Assembly (NCBI RefSeq): GCF_004403985.1
Contig: NZ_SOHL01000013.1
Location: 124,001-188,000 of the forward strand
DNA length: 64,000 nucleotides
Reading direction: 5' to 3'
Source of the DNA: Cryobacterium gelidum
GTDB lineage: Bacteria; Actinomycetota; Actinomycetes; Actinomycetales; Microbacteriaceae
A program made the position numbers and the translations under genes. The number at the start of each line of letters is the position of its first letter. Position 1 is the first letter of the stretch. The notes beneath the pieces are model-generated. The model saw only the letters and a program-made list of their open reading frames with translations. It was not told where the DNA came from and did no database searches. This document shows positions 33,223-42,417 of this stretch, piece by piece.

Positions 33223-33318
33223 CTGTCTGCTCAGGCAGCTCTTCTCACTCTGACAACTATGCCGAAAGCACTCGCGACCGCGCACATCCATGGTGTGGAT
33301 AGTGCGTCGCTCATGCAT
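33208..33318 (-). CDS. Small ORF of 36 codons with strong ribosome site, unknown
   Basis: ATG 33318 lies 6 nt after GAGGAG on the minus strand. The product starts MHERRTIHTMDV, is basic, has three Cys (residues 17, 22 and 28) and no membrane segment. Its stop TGA sits in the loop of a strong intrinsic terminator, so the message would end with the frame. It stands between the NlpC/P60 terminator (33370-33400) and the HNH gene. It could be a real microprotein or a leader peptide; I do not recognise it. Confidence 0.45.
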   Translation of the reverse strand: MHERRTIHTMDVRGRECFRHSCQSEKSCLSRQKALS

Positions 33319-33369
33319 GGGCTCTCCTCAGGACCTACAACTACATCAGGGCACTAGGTTAACCCACAA

Positions 33370-33400
33370 ATGGCGCAACAGGTGAACCTGTATGCGCCAT
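33370..33400 (-). terminator. NlpC/P60 gene terminator
   Basis: A 14-bp hairpin (ATGGCGCAACAGGT and its complement with one bulged base, 2-nt loop) followed on the minus strand by TTTGTGGG, 40 bp after the NlpC/P60 stop. Confidence 0.7.
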
Positions 33401-33439
33401 ATGCGTGAGCTGTTACCTCGTGGCCACCGCCCCGATGAT

Positions 33440-34255
33440 TCAGATGCCGATTCGTACGATGTAGTAGTCGCTGGTCCAGATCGGCTGAATCCGCACGGAC
33501 TGGCCGGTGTACGGCGCGTGCAGAATGTTGCCGTTGCCAGCGTAGAAGCCATCGTGGCCGTCCATGATCACGAGGTCCCCTGGTACGGCATCCTCGATCG
33601 CAATCCTGGTTCCGGCCGCTCCCTGGCCCACCGAGGAGTGCGGGAGGCTGATGCCGAATTGCGCATACACGTACATGATGAAACCAGAGCAGTCGAAGCC
33701 CGCCGGAGTGGCACCGCCATAGACATACGGTGTGCCCTGATACTGCGAAGCCACGCTGAACACGGAGGCGAGATCAAAATTCGGGTACGCCGGGCTCTTC
33801 AGGTAGTCGGCAGCGCTCGGCCCGGAGTAGCTCGCGGCATAGGAAGTCATCTGCGCGGCAACCTCAACGCGGCGGGTTTCCGCGGCGACGGCTGCAGCCG
33901 CGACCGCGGCAGCGGCGGCCAGTTCTTCGGGGGTGGTAGCGGTGAATCCTTCGCGGGCGACGCTCACGGTTGCCGCCTGCGCATCAACTTCAACGCCTTG
34001 CGCCTGCGCCTTGGACAACTTCGTGGACTCGCTCGCCGTGAACGATGCATCTCTCGAACCGGGGGCGAATGCATAGGCCGGGAGGGCCATGGTAGCGACC
34101 AGTCCGGTGGCGAGGGTCATGACGACGATGTTGGCGATGCCGCTACGGCGCTTCTTTGGAGCGGGGCGCGGCCGGTGGGAGGGAATCGACGATTCCAGCG
34201 AATCGCCTGCGCCCTTCAGCCCGCGACGCGCCGTTCTCAGTCCTAATGCAGCCAA
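33440..34255 (-). CDS. Exported NlpC/P60 peptidoglycan hydrolase
   Basis: 271 residues from TTG 34255, chosen because CGGAGG lies 8 nt upstream and the product then starts MAALGLRTARRG; the frame is open to 34444 but without a better site. A long basic N-terminal region leads to a membrane or signal segment (NIVVMTLATGLVATMALPAYA). An Ala/Glu-rich coiled segment follows. The C-terminal 110 residues are NlpC/P60: Cys in GFDCSGF, His in LPHSS and in GHDGFYAGN. It should cut stem peptides in the cell wall. A 180-nt leader upstream may be a riboswitch. Confidence 0.9.
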   Translation of the reverse strand: MAALGLRTARRGLKGAGDSLESSIPSHRPRPAPKKRRSGIANIVVMTLATGLVATMALPAYAFAPGSRDASFTASESTKLSKAQAQGVEVDAQAATVSVAREGFTATTPEELAAAAAVAAAAVAAETRRVEVAAQMTSYAASYSGPSAADYLKSPAYPNFDLASVFSVASQYQGTPYVYGGATPAGFDCSGFIMYVYAQFGISLPHSSVGQGAAGTRIAIEDAVPGDLVIMDGHDGFYAGNGNILHAPYTGQSVRIQPIWTSDYYIVRIGI

Positions 34256-34460
34256 AGTTTTAGCCTCCGGCGCCTCGACAACACTAGGTTGTTGTCCCGT
34301 CCACTTCGCTAATCGCGGGTGTGTGCCTAAACCAAGAGACGGGCAAGCAGGCGTCTTGATCAGGGTCCTTCGACCGTTTCTGGTCTGTGGGACATCCCCG
34401 AGGTTACAAGAACCATGCCCATTTGTCACCTTAAGACGGCACATTTCTAACGGATTGGTA
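34256..34460 (-). promoter_or_regulatory. Long structured 5' leader of the NlpC/P60 gene, possible c-di-AMP riboswitch
   Basis: About 200 nt separate the TTG start from upstream sequence. The leader contains GGGGATGTCCC, ACAGACC...GGTC and a GACAACA/TGTTGTC hairpin near the start codon. Rpf and NlpC/P60 genes of actinobacteria are commonly preceded by ydaO-type c-di-AMP riboswitches (Rfam RF00379). I see structure but cannot match the consensus by eye. Confidence 0.35.
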
Positions 34461-34524
34461 ACGAAGCTGTTGGAAGATCGTGACGACTGATTCCATCCCT
34501 TTGAGCAGCACTGCTGGCCTCTGG

Positions 34525-35244
34525 TCAGTGAGCGACCGGGATGTCCTCGGTGGGCGTGGCCACGAAGATGTGGCTCGCCACCTCATTGGGCAGCTCCAAA
34601 CCGGCACCAAAACCCTCGACCTGTACTAGAACGTACGATCCGGTGGCCGAGAACACCCCCGTCGCACCCGGCATCACGCCGCTCTGCTTGAGCTGCAGCA
34701 ACAACTCGGGGTCGAACTGCACGGGTTCCCCGAGACGACGAATGACCGCGGTCACCGGCACGGTCGACCTCGTGACCACCAACAGCACGTTGGTCACGCC
34801 CGCCATGAACGCGACCGCCGGAGAATCGCCCAGTTCGTCCAAGCCCGGAATCGGGTTGCCGTAGGGAGATTCGGTCGGGTGCCCGAGCATCTCCAAAATC
34901 TTGCGCTCAACCTGTTCGCTCATCACGTGTTCCCAGCGACAGGCTTCGTCGTGCACGAACTCCCATTCGAGTCCAATCACGTCGCTCAGCAGGCGTTCCG
35001 CCAGGCGATGCTTGCGCATCACGTGCACGGCTTTGCTGCGGCCGACCGGGGTCAGTTCCAGGTGCCGATCGCCCGACACGACGACGAGGCCGTCTCGTTC
35101 CATGCGCGCGACGGTCTGCGAGACTGTCGGGCCGGAGTGACCGAGTCGTTCGGAGATACGTGCCCGCAGGGGAACGATCTGTTCTTCCTCGAGGTCGAGG
35201 ATGGTGCGGAGATACATTTCGGTGGTGTCGATCAGATCGCTCAT
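34525..35244 (-). CDS. DtxR/MntR-family metal-dependent transcriptional regulator
   Basis: 239 residues from ATG 35244 (MSDLIDTTEMYLRTILDLEEE). Residues 1-70 form the winged helix (ARISERLGHSGPTVSQTVARMERDGLV), 70-140 the metal-binding dimer domain (HRLAERLLSDVIGLEWEFVHDEACRWEHVMSEQVE), with ligands resembling DtxR sites in HDEACRWEH and the first Cys/His set, and a C-terminal SH3/FeoA-like domain. Such proteins repress iron or manganese uptake genes when metal is plentiful. Divergent from serC, with 130 bp between them. Confidence 0.93.
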   Translation of the reverse strand: MSDLIDTTEMYLRTILDLEEEQIVPLRARISERLGHSGPTVSQTVARMERDGLVVVSGDRHLELTPVGRSKAVHVMRKHRLAERLLSDVIGLEWEFVHDEACRWEHVMSEQVERKILEMLGHPTESPYGNPIPGLDELGDSPAVAFMAGVTNVLLVVTRSTVPVTAVIRRLGEPVQFDPELLLQLKQSGVMPGATGVFSATGSYVLVQVEGFGAGLELPNEVASHIFVATPTEDIPVAH

Positions 35245-35365
35245 CCGCAACCCTTCGTTCGGCTCGTGCGCGCACCGTTCATCACGTGACTGAATGGTAC
35301 TTCGTCGGCGGCCTCGGCAATGGCCCGCACAGCGTCTCAAGCCTACCCGCCCGGGGCGAGGCAAC

Positions 35366-36496
<1,131 letters not shown>

Positions 36497-36518
36497 CAGC
36501 GAAAGCGAGGCACGGATC

Positions 36519-36773
36519 ATGCGTCTCTGGTTGAAAGACAGCGAACGTCGGCCCGATCCGCTGCCCGCGAGAACGGATGCCCGTAAGGCACTGTTCGTGG
36601 GCACCCTGCTGTGGCTGGTCGCCCTCGGCGCCGCCCTCATCGCGCACTGGACGGCGCCGCCTGCGTCAGGGGCGGCGAGCGCGCCGGGAGCGGGTTGGGG
36701 GCTGTGGTGCACTCTGATCGGCGTCGGCCTCGGCCTCGGCGGCCTCACCTGGGTTCAGCTCCGCCGCCGCTAG
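36519..36773 (+). CDS. DUF2530 small membrane protein
   Basis: 84 residues from ATG 36519 with GCGAGG upstream. A charged start (MRLWLKDSERRPDPLPARTDARKA) leads into two membrane segments, LFVGTLLWLVALGAALIAHW and the one near residues 58-80, then QLRRR. This is the usual DUF2530 layout; function unknown. Its last 108 nt overlap the 3' end of the DUF3027 gene on the other strand, so the two transcripts share antisense tails. Confidence 0.8.
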   Translation: MRLWLKDSERRPDPLPARTDARKALFVGTLLWLVALGAALIAHWTAPPASGAASAPGAGWGLWCTLIGVGLGLGGLTWVQLRRR

Positions 36774-37328
36774 CGCCTCGTCGAAGTCGATGCCGTCCAG
36801 GGCGTCGAGCGAGTCATCCGCGTCGTCGTCCGCCGCCTCAGGGTCGGCGGAGTCTTCGTCCGGTTCATCATCGTCGTCGGACAATTCGGACTCGTCGTCA
36901 TCGTCGTCATCGTCATCGTCGTCATCGTCGTCATCGTCATCGTCATCGTCATCGTCGTCCGCTGCTATATCGTCGTCAACGAGACGGTCCGACCACGGCA
37001 CCCACTCGGGTGCGAGGAGGGAATCGTCGCCGGGCGTGAGTTCGGTTTCGAGAACCGACGGCTCGGAGCAGTCATCGACCCGGGCAAGGCTGACAGTCCA
37101 GCGCCAGCCCGGGTACCCCGTCAACAGGCAGTCAAAGAGCAGCGACACCACGAGGTCTCCCTCGTCCAGGTGCCCGATGACCTCGCCGATGGTGTCGTCG
37201 GTCGTGATCTCCAGCAGCGCCGTCCTGGCCAGGTCCACGGCCGCAAGCAGGGTGGCGTCGGTCGGTGTGCCGGGCTGTGTGTCGGTCGTCTGCGCGTCCG
37301 TGGCCTGCGTGGCCGGTACCTCAGGCAT
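36666..37328 (-). CDS. DUF3027 protein with a poly-aspartate acidic tail
   Basis: 220 residues from ATG 37328, which overlaps the upstream stop by 8 nt (coupled). The DUF3027 core is residues 20-110: LLAAVDLARTALLEITTDDTIGE, GYPGWRWTVSLARVDDCSEPSVLE, LLAPEWVPWSDRL. After residue 117 the sequence becomes extremely acidic, with 22 consecutive Asp encoded by a GAC/GAT repeat and further Asp runs, and it ends in basic RSRRARRP. The usual DUF3027 C-terminus is not recognisable. Function unknown; the partner is the cold-shock-domain gene upstream. Confidence 0.85.
   Translation of the reverse strand: MPEVPATQATDAQTTDTQPGTPTDATLLAAVDLARTALLEITTDDTIGEVIGHLDEGDLVVSLLFDCLLTGYPGWRWTVSLARVDDCSEPSVLETELTPGDDSLLAPEWVPWSDRLVDDDIAADDDDDDDDDDDDDDDDDDDDDDESELSDDDDEPDEDSADPEAADDDADDSLDALDGIDFDEALAAAELNPGEAAEAEADADQSAPQPPTRSRRARRP
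36894..36959 (-). repeat. Trinucleotide repeat coding for 22 consecutive Asp
   Basis: Mixed GAC and GAT codons on the minus strand. The mix of two codons makes simple slippage less easy, but expansion and contraction remain possible. Confidence 0.95.
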
Positions 37329-37701
37329 CCAGCTCCTCGGCAACCTTGCGCAGCATCGCCGCGATCTTCTTGCTGTGGCTGCTCTCGGGGTAACGCCCAC
37401 GCTTGAGGTTGGTGCCGATACCGTCGAGCAGCTTGACCAGATCCTCGACGATGATGGACATATCGTCGGCCGGCTTGCGGTTGAACTTACTCAGGCTCGG
37501 TGGTGCCTCGATCACGCGCACCGAGAGCGCCTGGGCGCCGCGCTTGCCGTCGGCGATACCGAATTCGAGCTTCGCACCGGCCTTGACGGTGACGCCGGAG
37601 GGCAGGGCGGAAGCGTGGAGGAAGACCTCTTGGCCGTCATCGGATGTGATGAAGCCAAAGCCTTTCTCCTCGTCGTAGAACTTGACCTTGCCGGTGGGCA
37701 T
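37321..37701 (-). CDS. Cold-shock-domain protein with C-terminal extension
   Basis: 126 residues from ATG 37701. Residues 1-68 form a [33 protein letters not shown] contains both RNA-binding motifs, RNP1 (KGFGFI) and RNP2 (VFLHAS). Residues 75-126 are a helical extension (MSIIVEDLVKLLDGIGTNL ... KKIAAMLRKVAEELDA) found in an actinobacterial subgroup. It lies upstream of and overlaps DUF3027, a conserved-looking pair; a role in RNA handling is likely but unproven. Confidence 0.9.
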   Translation of the reverse strand: MPTGKVKFYDEEKGFGFITSDDGQEVFLHASALPSGVTVKAGAKLEFGIADGKRGAQALSVRVIEAPPSLSKFNRKPADDMSIIVEDLVKLLDGIGTNLKRGRYPESSHSKKIAAMLRKVAEELDA

Positions 37702-37782
37702 CTGAACCTCACTGAGTTTTGGTCGCACAAAAGTGCGCGCGGTGTGAGCCAAGCATATTCGGTTGCGGCGCCGGCGTGCCCG

Positions 37783-37788
37783 TATCCT
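37783..37788 (+). promoter_or_regulatory. -10 box of the membrane protein gene at 37795 (leaderless)
   Basis: TATCCT ends 6 nt before GTG 37795, with no ribosome site. Confidence 0.55.
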
Positions 37789-37794
37789 TAGCGT

Positions 37795-38070
37795 GTGACC
37801 AATCAATCTCCACCGCCCGTCAGTCGGCTTGAACGCGTTCTCGCCTACATGGTGGCGAGCGTGGTGGGGCTGTCGATTCTTGCGTTCGTCGCGGTGATCA
37901 TCGCGACGGCACTGGGCGTGGGTGAGAACGACGGGTTCAGCCGCGGCATCTGGCCGCCGATCTTCATTCTGCCGCTCTACGGCCTGCCCGCCGGGTTCGT
38001 GCTCATCATCGCTCTCATGGTCTCCGTGGGAGCTCGCCGCAGTCGCGAAGCTCGACGAGACCGCGAGTAA
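37795..38070 (+). CDS. Small two-helix membrane protein
   Basis: 91 residues, GTG start. Two membrane helices (AYMVASVVGLSILAFVAVIIATAL and the segment IFILPLYGLPAGFVLIIALMV) are separated by a short loop and flanked by charged ends (RRSREARRDRE). Similar hypothetical proteins precede the helicase-associated gene in related actinobacteria, as far as I can recall. Its stop overlaps the start of the next gene (TAATG). Function unknown. Confidence 0.75.
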   Translation: MTNQSPPPVSRLERVLAYMVASVVGLSILAFVAVIIATALGVGENDGFSRGIWPPIFILPLYGLPAGFVLIIALMVSVGARRSREARRDRE

Positions 38071-39962
38071 TGCTCGGCCTCGCATCGCGACTTCGGGCCC
38101 TGTCCGACGCCGAGCTGCGGCATGTCATCACGATGCGCGGCGTGAGCGCGAACGGCATCCAGGATTTTTTCGACCTTGCCGAAGCGCTGCTCGATCCGAG
38201 CAATATCCAACTGGCCCTCAGCCACCTCGACCGCTCCACGCTCGCCGTCCTGGCCGTCGCCGGTCAACTCACAAGCAAAAATTCCGTGCCCTCCGTGACG
38301 GCACTAACCAGTCGACTGTCCGAACTGGGCTCGGCCGAGGTCGTGCTCACCGATGTGGTGCGCCGGGTCGACACCCTGCACGCCCTCCTGCTTGTCGACG
38401 GCAACAACGGATGCTGCCTGCCCTACGACCCCGTCGCCACCCACCTGGCGACATGGCCAGCCCAGAGTCTGCCCGGTGCCGCAGATCTGGCCACCACACT
38501 CCCACCGGCCACCCGGGCTGGCATACCCGACACCGAGATCGCCTTCATCGACCAGCTGGCCGCCGAACGCGCCTTCGCGGTCGTGTCGTCGATCGCCGAG
38601 CTGGTCAATGAACTGAGCCGCGAGCCCGCCCGACAGCTCAGCCGAGGTGGACTCGGCCTGCCCGACAGCAAACGTCTGGCCGCTATCATGACGGTCGAGC
38701 TCGACCTGGTGGCTCCGATAGTGGATCTGGCGGCACGGGCCAACCTGCTCGCCCGCTCCGACGGCTACTGGATGGAAACCGAAGCCGGTGAGGCCTGGCT
38801 ACTTGAGCGCACGACCGACCGCTGGGCGGCCCTGGCCTCGGCCTGGCGGGCGGCGCTGCCGCCGATCGTGGCCGACATTCTGCCGCTGCAGGCCGGCTTG
38901 CTCTGGGGCGAAGGCCTCACCGCGTACATCGCCTGGCTCTACCCGGCCGGCGGCGAGTGGATGCTGGCCCAGCTGATCGAGTTTGCCCGCGACGCCGAGC
39001 TGCTCGGTGTCATGGCCCACGACACCACCAGCACCGCCGGGGCCAGCGTGCTTCGCGGCGACCCCGAGGCGGCTATCGCCACCATGGCCACCGCGTTGCC
39101 GGCGGAAGTCGGCGCCGTGTACCTTCAGCACGATCTGTCAATCGTCGCGCCCGGCCCGCTCGCACCCTCGCTAGACGCCCGCCTGCGCGGCATGGCCGAC
39201 GTGGAGAGTCGCGAGCTGGCATCGAGTTATCGCATCACCGCAGCATCCGTCAATCGCGCCCTGGCCGCGGGCGAGAATGCCGCGTCACTGCTCGCTTTTC
39301 TCGCTTCAATCTCGCTCACCGGCATTCCGCAGCCGGTCGACTACCTCGTCAATGAATCCGCGTCACGGTACGGCCGCGTGCGGGTGGGTAGTCTGACGGG
39401 GCGGCCGAGCGCCCCAGCCGGCCCGATCGGCGACAACACCGTTTTTCTCAGCTACGTCTCCTCGGCTGATGCGGCGCTGCTCGGCACCATCGCCGTCGAC
39501 CAGACCCTGGCCTCGATCGGGCTCGTGCGCACCGGCGACGGCGAGCACCTGCTCAGCCGCTTCAGCGGCGACACCGTGTTCTGGGCGCTCAGCGACGCGC
39601 GGTATCCGGTCGCCGCCGAAGACGACCACGGCGAGATCGTGCACCTGCGCCGACACCAGATCGCCCGTGTCATGCCCGCCCAAACGGTCGACACCGCCCT
39701 GAACCTGGTCACGAAGCTACGCCGCGCCGCGGACAGCGGCGTCTCGGTAGCGGATGCCTGGCTCGCCCGCCAGCTCGACACCGCCATCAAAGCCAAGCAA
39801 ACCATCCTGGTCAGCATCGCGATGCCCGGCGGTGCGGTCGTGGACTATCTCCTCGAACCGGCCAGCGTCAGCAACGGACGCTTTCGAGCCCGCGACCGGC
39901 GCGCCGATATTGAGCGCACCCTGCCGCTCAAGAGCATCCTCAGCATCACCCCGACTCCCTGA
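38070..39962 (+). CDS. Helicase-associated protein with XPB/Ssl2 N-terminal-like domain
   Basis: 630 residues, ATG 38070 coupled to the upstream stop. The N-terminal part is helical (RALSDAELRHVITMRGVSANGIQDFFDLAEALLDPSNIQLALSHL), resembling winged-helix repeats. The C-terminal region (from about 330) contains AIATMATALPAEVGAVYLQHDLSIVAPGPLAPSLDARLR, the XPB/Ssl2 N-terminal damage-recognition-like domain. No ATPase motifs. The next gene encodes the XPB ATPase, so the two probably form one repair or remodelling complex. Confidence 0.85.
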   Translation: MLGLASRLRALSDAELRHVITMRGVSANGIQDFFDLAEALLDPSNIQLALSHLDRSTLAVLAVAGQLTSKNSVPSVTALTSRLSELGSAEVVLTDVVRRVDTLHALLLVDGNNGCCLPYDPVATHLATWPAQSLPGAADLATTLPPATRAGIPDTEIAFIDQLAAERAFAVVSSIAELVNELSREPARQLSRGGLGLPDSKRLAAIMTVELDLVAPIVDLAARANLLARSDGYWMETEAGEAWLLERTTDRWAALASAWRAALPPIVADILPLQAGLLWGEGLTAYIAWLYPAGGEWMLAQLIEFARDAELLGVMAHDTTSTAGASVLRGDPEAAIATMATALPAEVGAVYLQHDLSIVAPGPLAPSLDARLRGMADVESRELASSYRITAASVNRALAAGENAASLLAFLASISLTGIPQPVDYLVNESASRYGRVRVGSLTGRPSAPAGPIGDNTVFLSYVSSADAALLGTIAVDQTLASIGLVRTGDGEHLLSRFSGDTVFWALSDARYPVAAEDDHGEIVHLRRHQIARVMPAQTVDTALNLVTKLRRAADSGVSVADAWLARQLDTAIKAKQTILVSIAMPGGAVVDYLLEPASVSNGRFRARDRRADIERTLPLKSILSITPTP

Positions 39963-40024
39963 CCGGTTCGGTTGCAGGCGGCAGGTGCAGGTCGTCCCTC
40001 CCAACGGGCGTAGGATTAACTGCT

Positions 40025-41677
40025 ATGTCTGATGGCCCCCTGATCGTCCAAAGTGACCGCACGGTGTTGCTCGAAGTCGCCCACCCTCTTGCCGAGGATG
40101 CACGTCACGACCTCGCCGTTTTCGCCGAACTCGAACGAGCTCCCGAGCATATCCACACCTACCGCATCACGCGGCTCGGCCTGTGGAATGCCCGTGCGGC
40201 CGGACACGACGCGTCCGACATGCTCGCAACGCTCGAGAAATATTCTAAATTCTCCATCCCGCAGACTGTCAGCGTGGACATCACCGAGACGGTCGGTCGC
40301 TACGGCCGCCTCGTCATCGAACGTGACTCTGAGGGCACTCTGGTGTTGCACAGCAGCGACCAGGCCGTTCTCACCGAAATCGCCGGAGCCAAGCGCATCG
40401 CGCCACTGTTGATCGGGCATCCGTCACCGGAATCGTATCTGGTTGAACCCTGGGCGCGTGGTCAGCTCAAGCAGGAGCTCGTCAAGCTTGGCTGGCCGGC
40501 CGAAGACCTCGCCGGGTACACCCCCGGCACCCCCCACGAGATCGCCCTGAAAGAAGACGGCTGGGCGCTGCGTGACTATCAGAACAAGGCCGTCGCAAGC
40601 TTCTTCGACGGCGGCAGCGGCGTTGTGGTGCTGCCCTGCGGCGCCGGCAAGACCCTCGTCGGTGCCGGCGCCATGGCCACCGCGAAGACCAACACGCTCA
40701 TTCTGGTGACCAACACCGTGTCAGCGCGGCAATGGCGCGACGAGCTGCTCAAGCGCACCACGCTGACACCGGAGGAGATCGGCGAGTACTCCGGCCAGGT
40801 GAAAGAGGTCAGGCCGGTCACGATTGCCACGTACCAGATTCTCACCGCGAAGCGCAAGGGCGAGTATGCGCACCTCGAATTGCTCGACGCCATGGACTGG
40901 GGACTGGTGATCTATGACGAGGTACACCTGTTGCCCGCGCCCGTGTTCAAGCTCACTGCTGAGCTGCAGGCCCGCCGCCGCCTCGGTCTCACCGCTACCC
41001 TCGTGCGCGAGGACGGCCGTGAGGGCGACGTGTTTAGCCTGATCGGCCCGAAACGGTTCGACGCCCCGTGGAAGGAGATCGAAGCCCAGGGCTTCATCTC
41101 CCCGGCTAACTGCTACGAGGTGCGCATCGACCTGCCGCAGTCGGAGCGTCTCAGCTATGCCGCGGCGGCCGACGACGAGCGCTACCGCCTCGCCGCGACC
41201 GCACCGGCCAAGCTCGGGGTGGTGCAGGCTCTGATCAAGAAGCACGAGGGCGAACGCATCCTCGTGATCGGCCAGTACCTCGACCAGATCGACGAGCTCG
41301 CCGAGGTCTTGAACGCACCGCAGCTCACCGGCGCCACGCCGATCGACGAACGCGAACGGCTGTACCAGGCGTTCCGCGTGGGTGACGTGAAGGTGCTCGT
41401 CGTGTCGAAGGTCGCGAACTTCTCGGTCGACCTGCCCGAGGCGACCGTGGCCATCCAGGTGTCTGGCTCGTTCGGCTCACGCCAGGAGGAGGCCCAACGT
41501 CTCGGCCGGCTGCTGCGCCCGAAGGAGTCGGGTCTGTCAGCGAACTTCTACACGCTCGTCGCCCGCGACACCGTCGACCAGGACTTCGCACTGAACCGCC
41601 AGCGTTTTCTTGCCGAACAGGGCTACAGCTACACGATTCTCGACACGCACAGCCTGAATGCCCCCCTGGCCGTTTGA
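40025..41677 (+). CDS. XPB/Ssl2-type DNA repair helicase
   Basis: 550 residues. The SF2 motifs are all present: LRDYQNKAVASFF (Q-like), Walker A PCGAGKT (about residues 203-209), VTNTVSARQW, DEVH, LTATLVREDG, and motif VI in QEEAQRLGRLLRPK. The thumb and RED-like regions of XPB are recognisable, and the N-terminal 170 residues carry the damage-recognition-like domain. It unwinds DNA 3' to 5' with ATP. A TAGGAT box lies 8 nt before ATG 40025. It follows its probable partner gene. Confidence 0.94.
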   Translation: MSDGPLIVQSDRTVLLEVAHPLAEDARHDLAVFAELERAPEHIHTYRITRLGLWNARAAGHDASDMLATLEKYSKFSIPQTVSVDITETVGRYGRLVIERDSEGTLVLHSSDQAVLTEIAGAKRIAPLLIGHPSPESYLVEPWARGQLKQELVKLGWPAEDLAGYTPGTPHEIALKEDGWALRDYQNKAVASFFDGGSGVVVLPCGAGKTLVGAGAMATAKTNTLILVTNTVSARQWRDELLKRTTLTPEEIGEYSGQVKEVRPVTIATYQILTAKRKGEYAHLELLDAMDWGLVIYDEVHLLPAPVFKLTAELQARRRLGLTATLVREDGREGDVFSLIGPKRFDAPWKEIEAQGFISPANCYEVRIDLPQSERLSYAAAADDERYRLAATAPAKLGVVQALIKKHEGERILVIGQYLDQIDELAEVLNAPQLTGATPIDERERLYQAFRVGDVKVLVVSKVANFSVDLPEATVAIQVSGSFGSRQEEAQRLGRLLRPKESGLSANFYTLVARDTVDQDFALNRQRFLAEQGYSYTILDTHSLNAPLAV

Positions 41678-41700
41678 CTCGATGATCGAGGTCGGGCGGC

Positions 41701-42417
41701 CTAACGGCGGGCATAGCGCAAAAACAGCATGTCGCCGGCGCGCAGCACGTGCAGCAGTTCCATGGTGCGCGTCGCCGCCGTTGCTCCCACACTGATACGC
41801 CCGGCGGAGCCGCCCTCGAGCACCGGGCTCAGGCTCAGGCAGAGTTCGTGCACACAGTCGGCCTCGATCAGGTCGCCGAACAGGTGCGGCCCGCCCTCAC
41901 AGAGGATTTGGGGCAGGCCGCGTGCGGCGAGCCCCGACACCATGAGGCGCGGGTCGATGGCGTCCTTGCCGCAGTCGATCAGGTCGGCCACTTCGGCGAG
42001 CGCGGCCCGCCGGTCGGCCGGCGCCGCAGCGTGGGTCAGCACGATCGGCCGGGTCGCCGCATTGGTGAAAACCGGATGTCCAGGGTCAAGATCCAGCCGC
42101 CCCGACACAATCGCCAGCGAGGGCTGAGCAGCGAGCCCCCGTGCCACCCGCCAGGCGTCGTCCTCCGCGGACAAACGAATCCCCCCGTAGCCCTCGGCTC
42201 GCACCGTGCCGGCCCCGACCAGAATCACATCGGTGAGCAACCGCAGGGTGTCAAAGACGATCTTGTCGTCGGCATTGTTCAGGCCGCCGCTGAGCCCCTC
42301 GTGCGTCGCCGCACCGTCCAGGCTCGCGATGAAGTTGACGCGCACCCGCGGCGTCAACCGATCGGACACCCGGTAGCGTTCGATCAGTTGGGCCCGTGGG
42401 GGCAGTTCGGCGTGCAT
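41701..42417 (-). CDS. Pyrimidine reductase-family protein (RibD C-terminal domain)
   Basis: 238 residues with the RibD_C/dihydrofolate-reductase-like fold: VRVNFIASLDGAATHEGLSGGLNNADDKIVFDTLRLLTDVILVGAGTVRAEGYG binds NADPH and substrate, and ILCEGGPHLFGDLIEADCVHELCLSLSPVLEGG is the conserved C-terminal motif. The deaminase half of RibD is missing. It may reduce a riboflavin-pathway pyrimidine or a pterin. Its start overlaps the folP stop by one base (TGATG), so the two are coupled and a pterin-related role is plausible. Confidence 0.9.
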   Translation of the reverse strand: MHAELPPRAQLIERYRVSDRLTPRVRVNFIASLDGAATHEGLSGGLNNADDKIVFDTLRLLTDVILVGAGTVRAEGYGGIRLSAEDDAWRVARGLAAQPSLAIVSGRLDLDPGHPVFTNAATRPIVLTHAAAPADRRAALAEVADLIDCGKDAIDPRLMVSGLAARGLPQILCEGGPHLFGDLIEADCVHELCLSLSPVLEGGSAGRISVGATAATRTMELLHVLRAGDMLFLRYARR

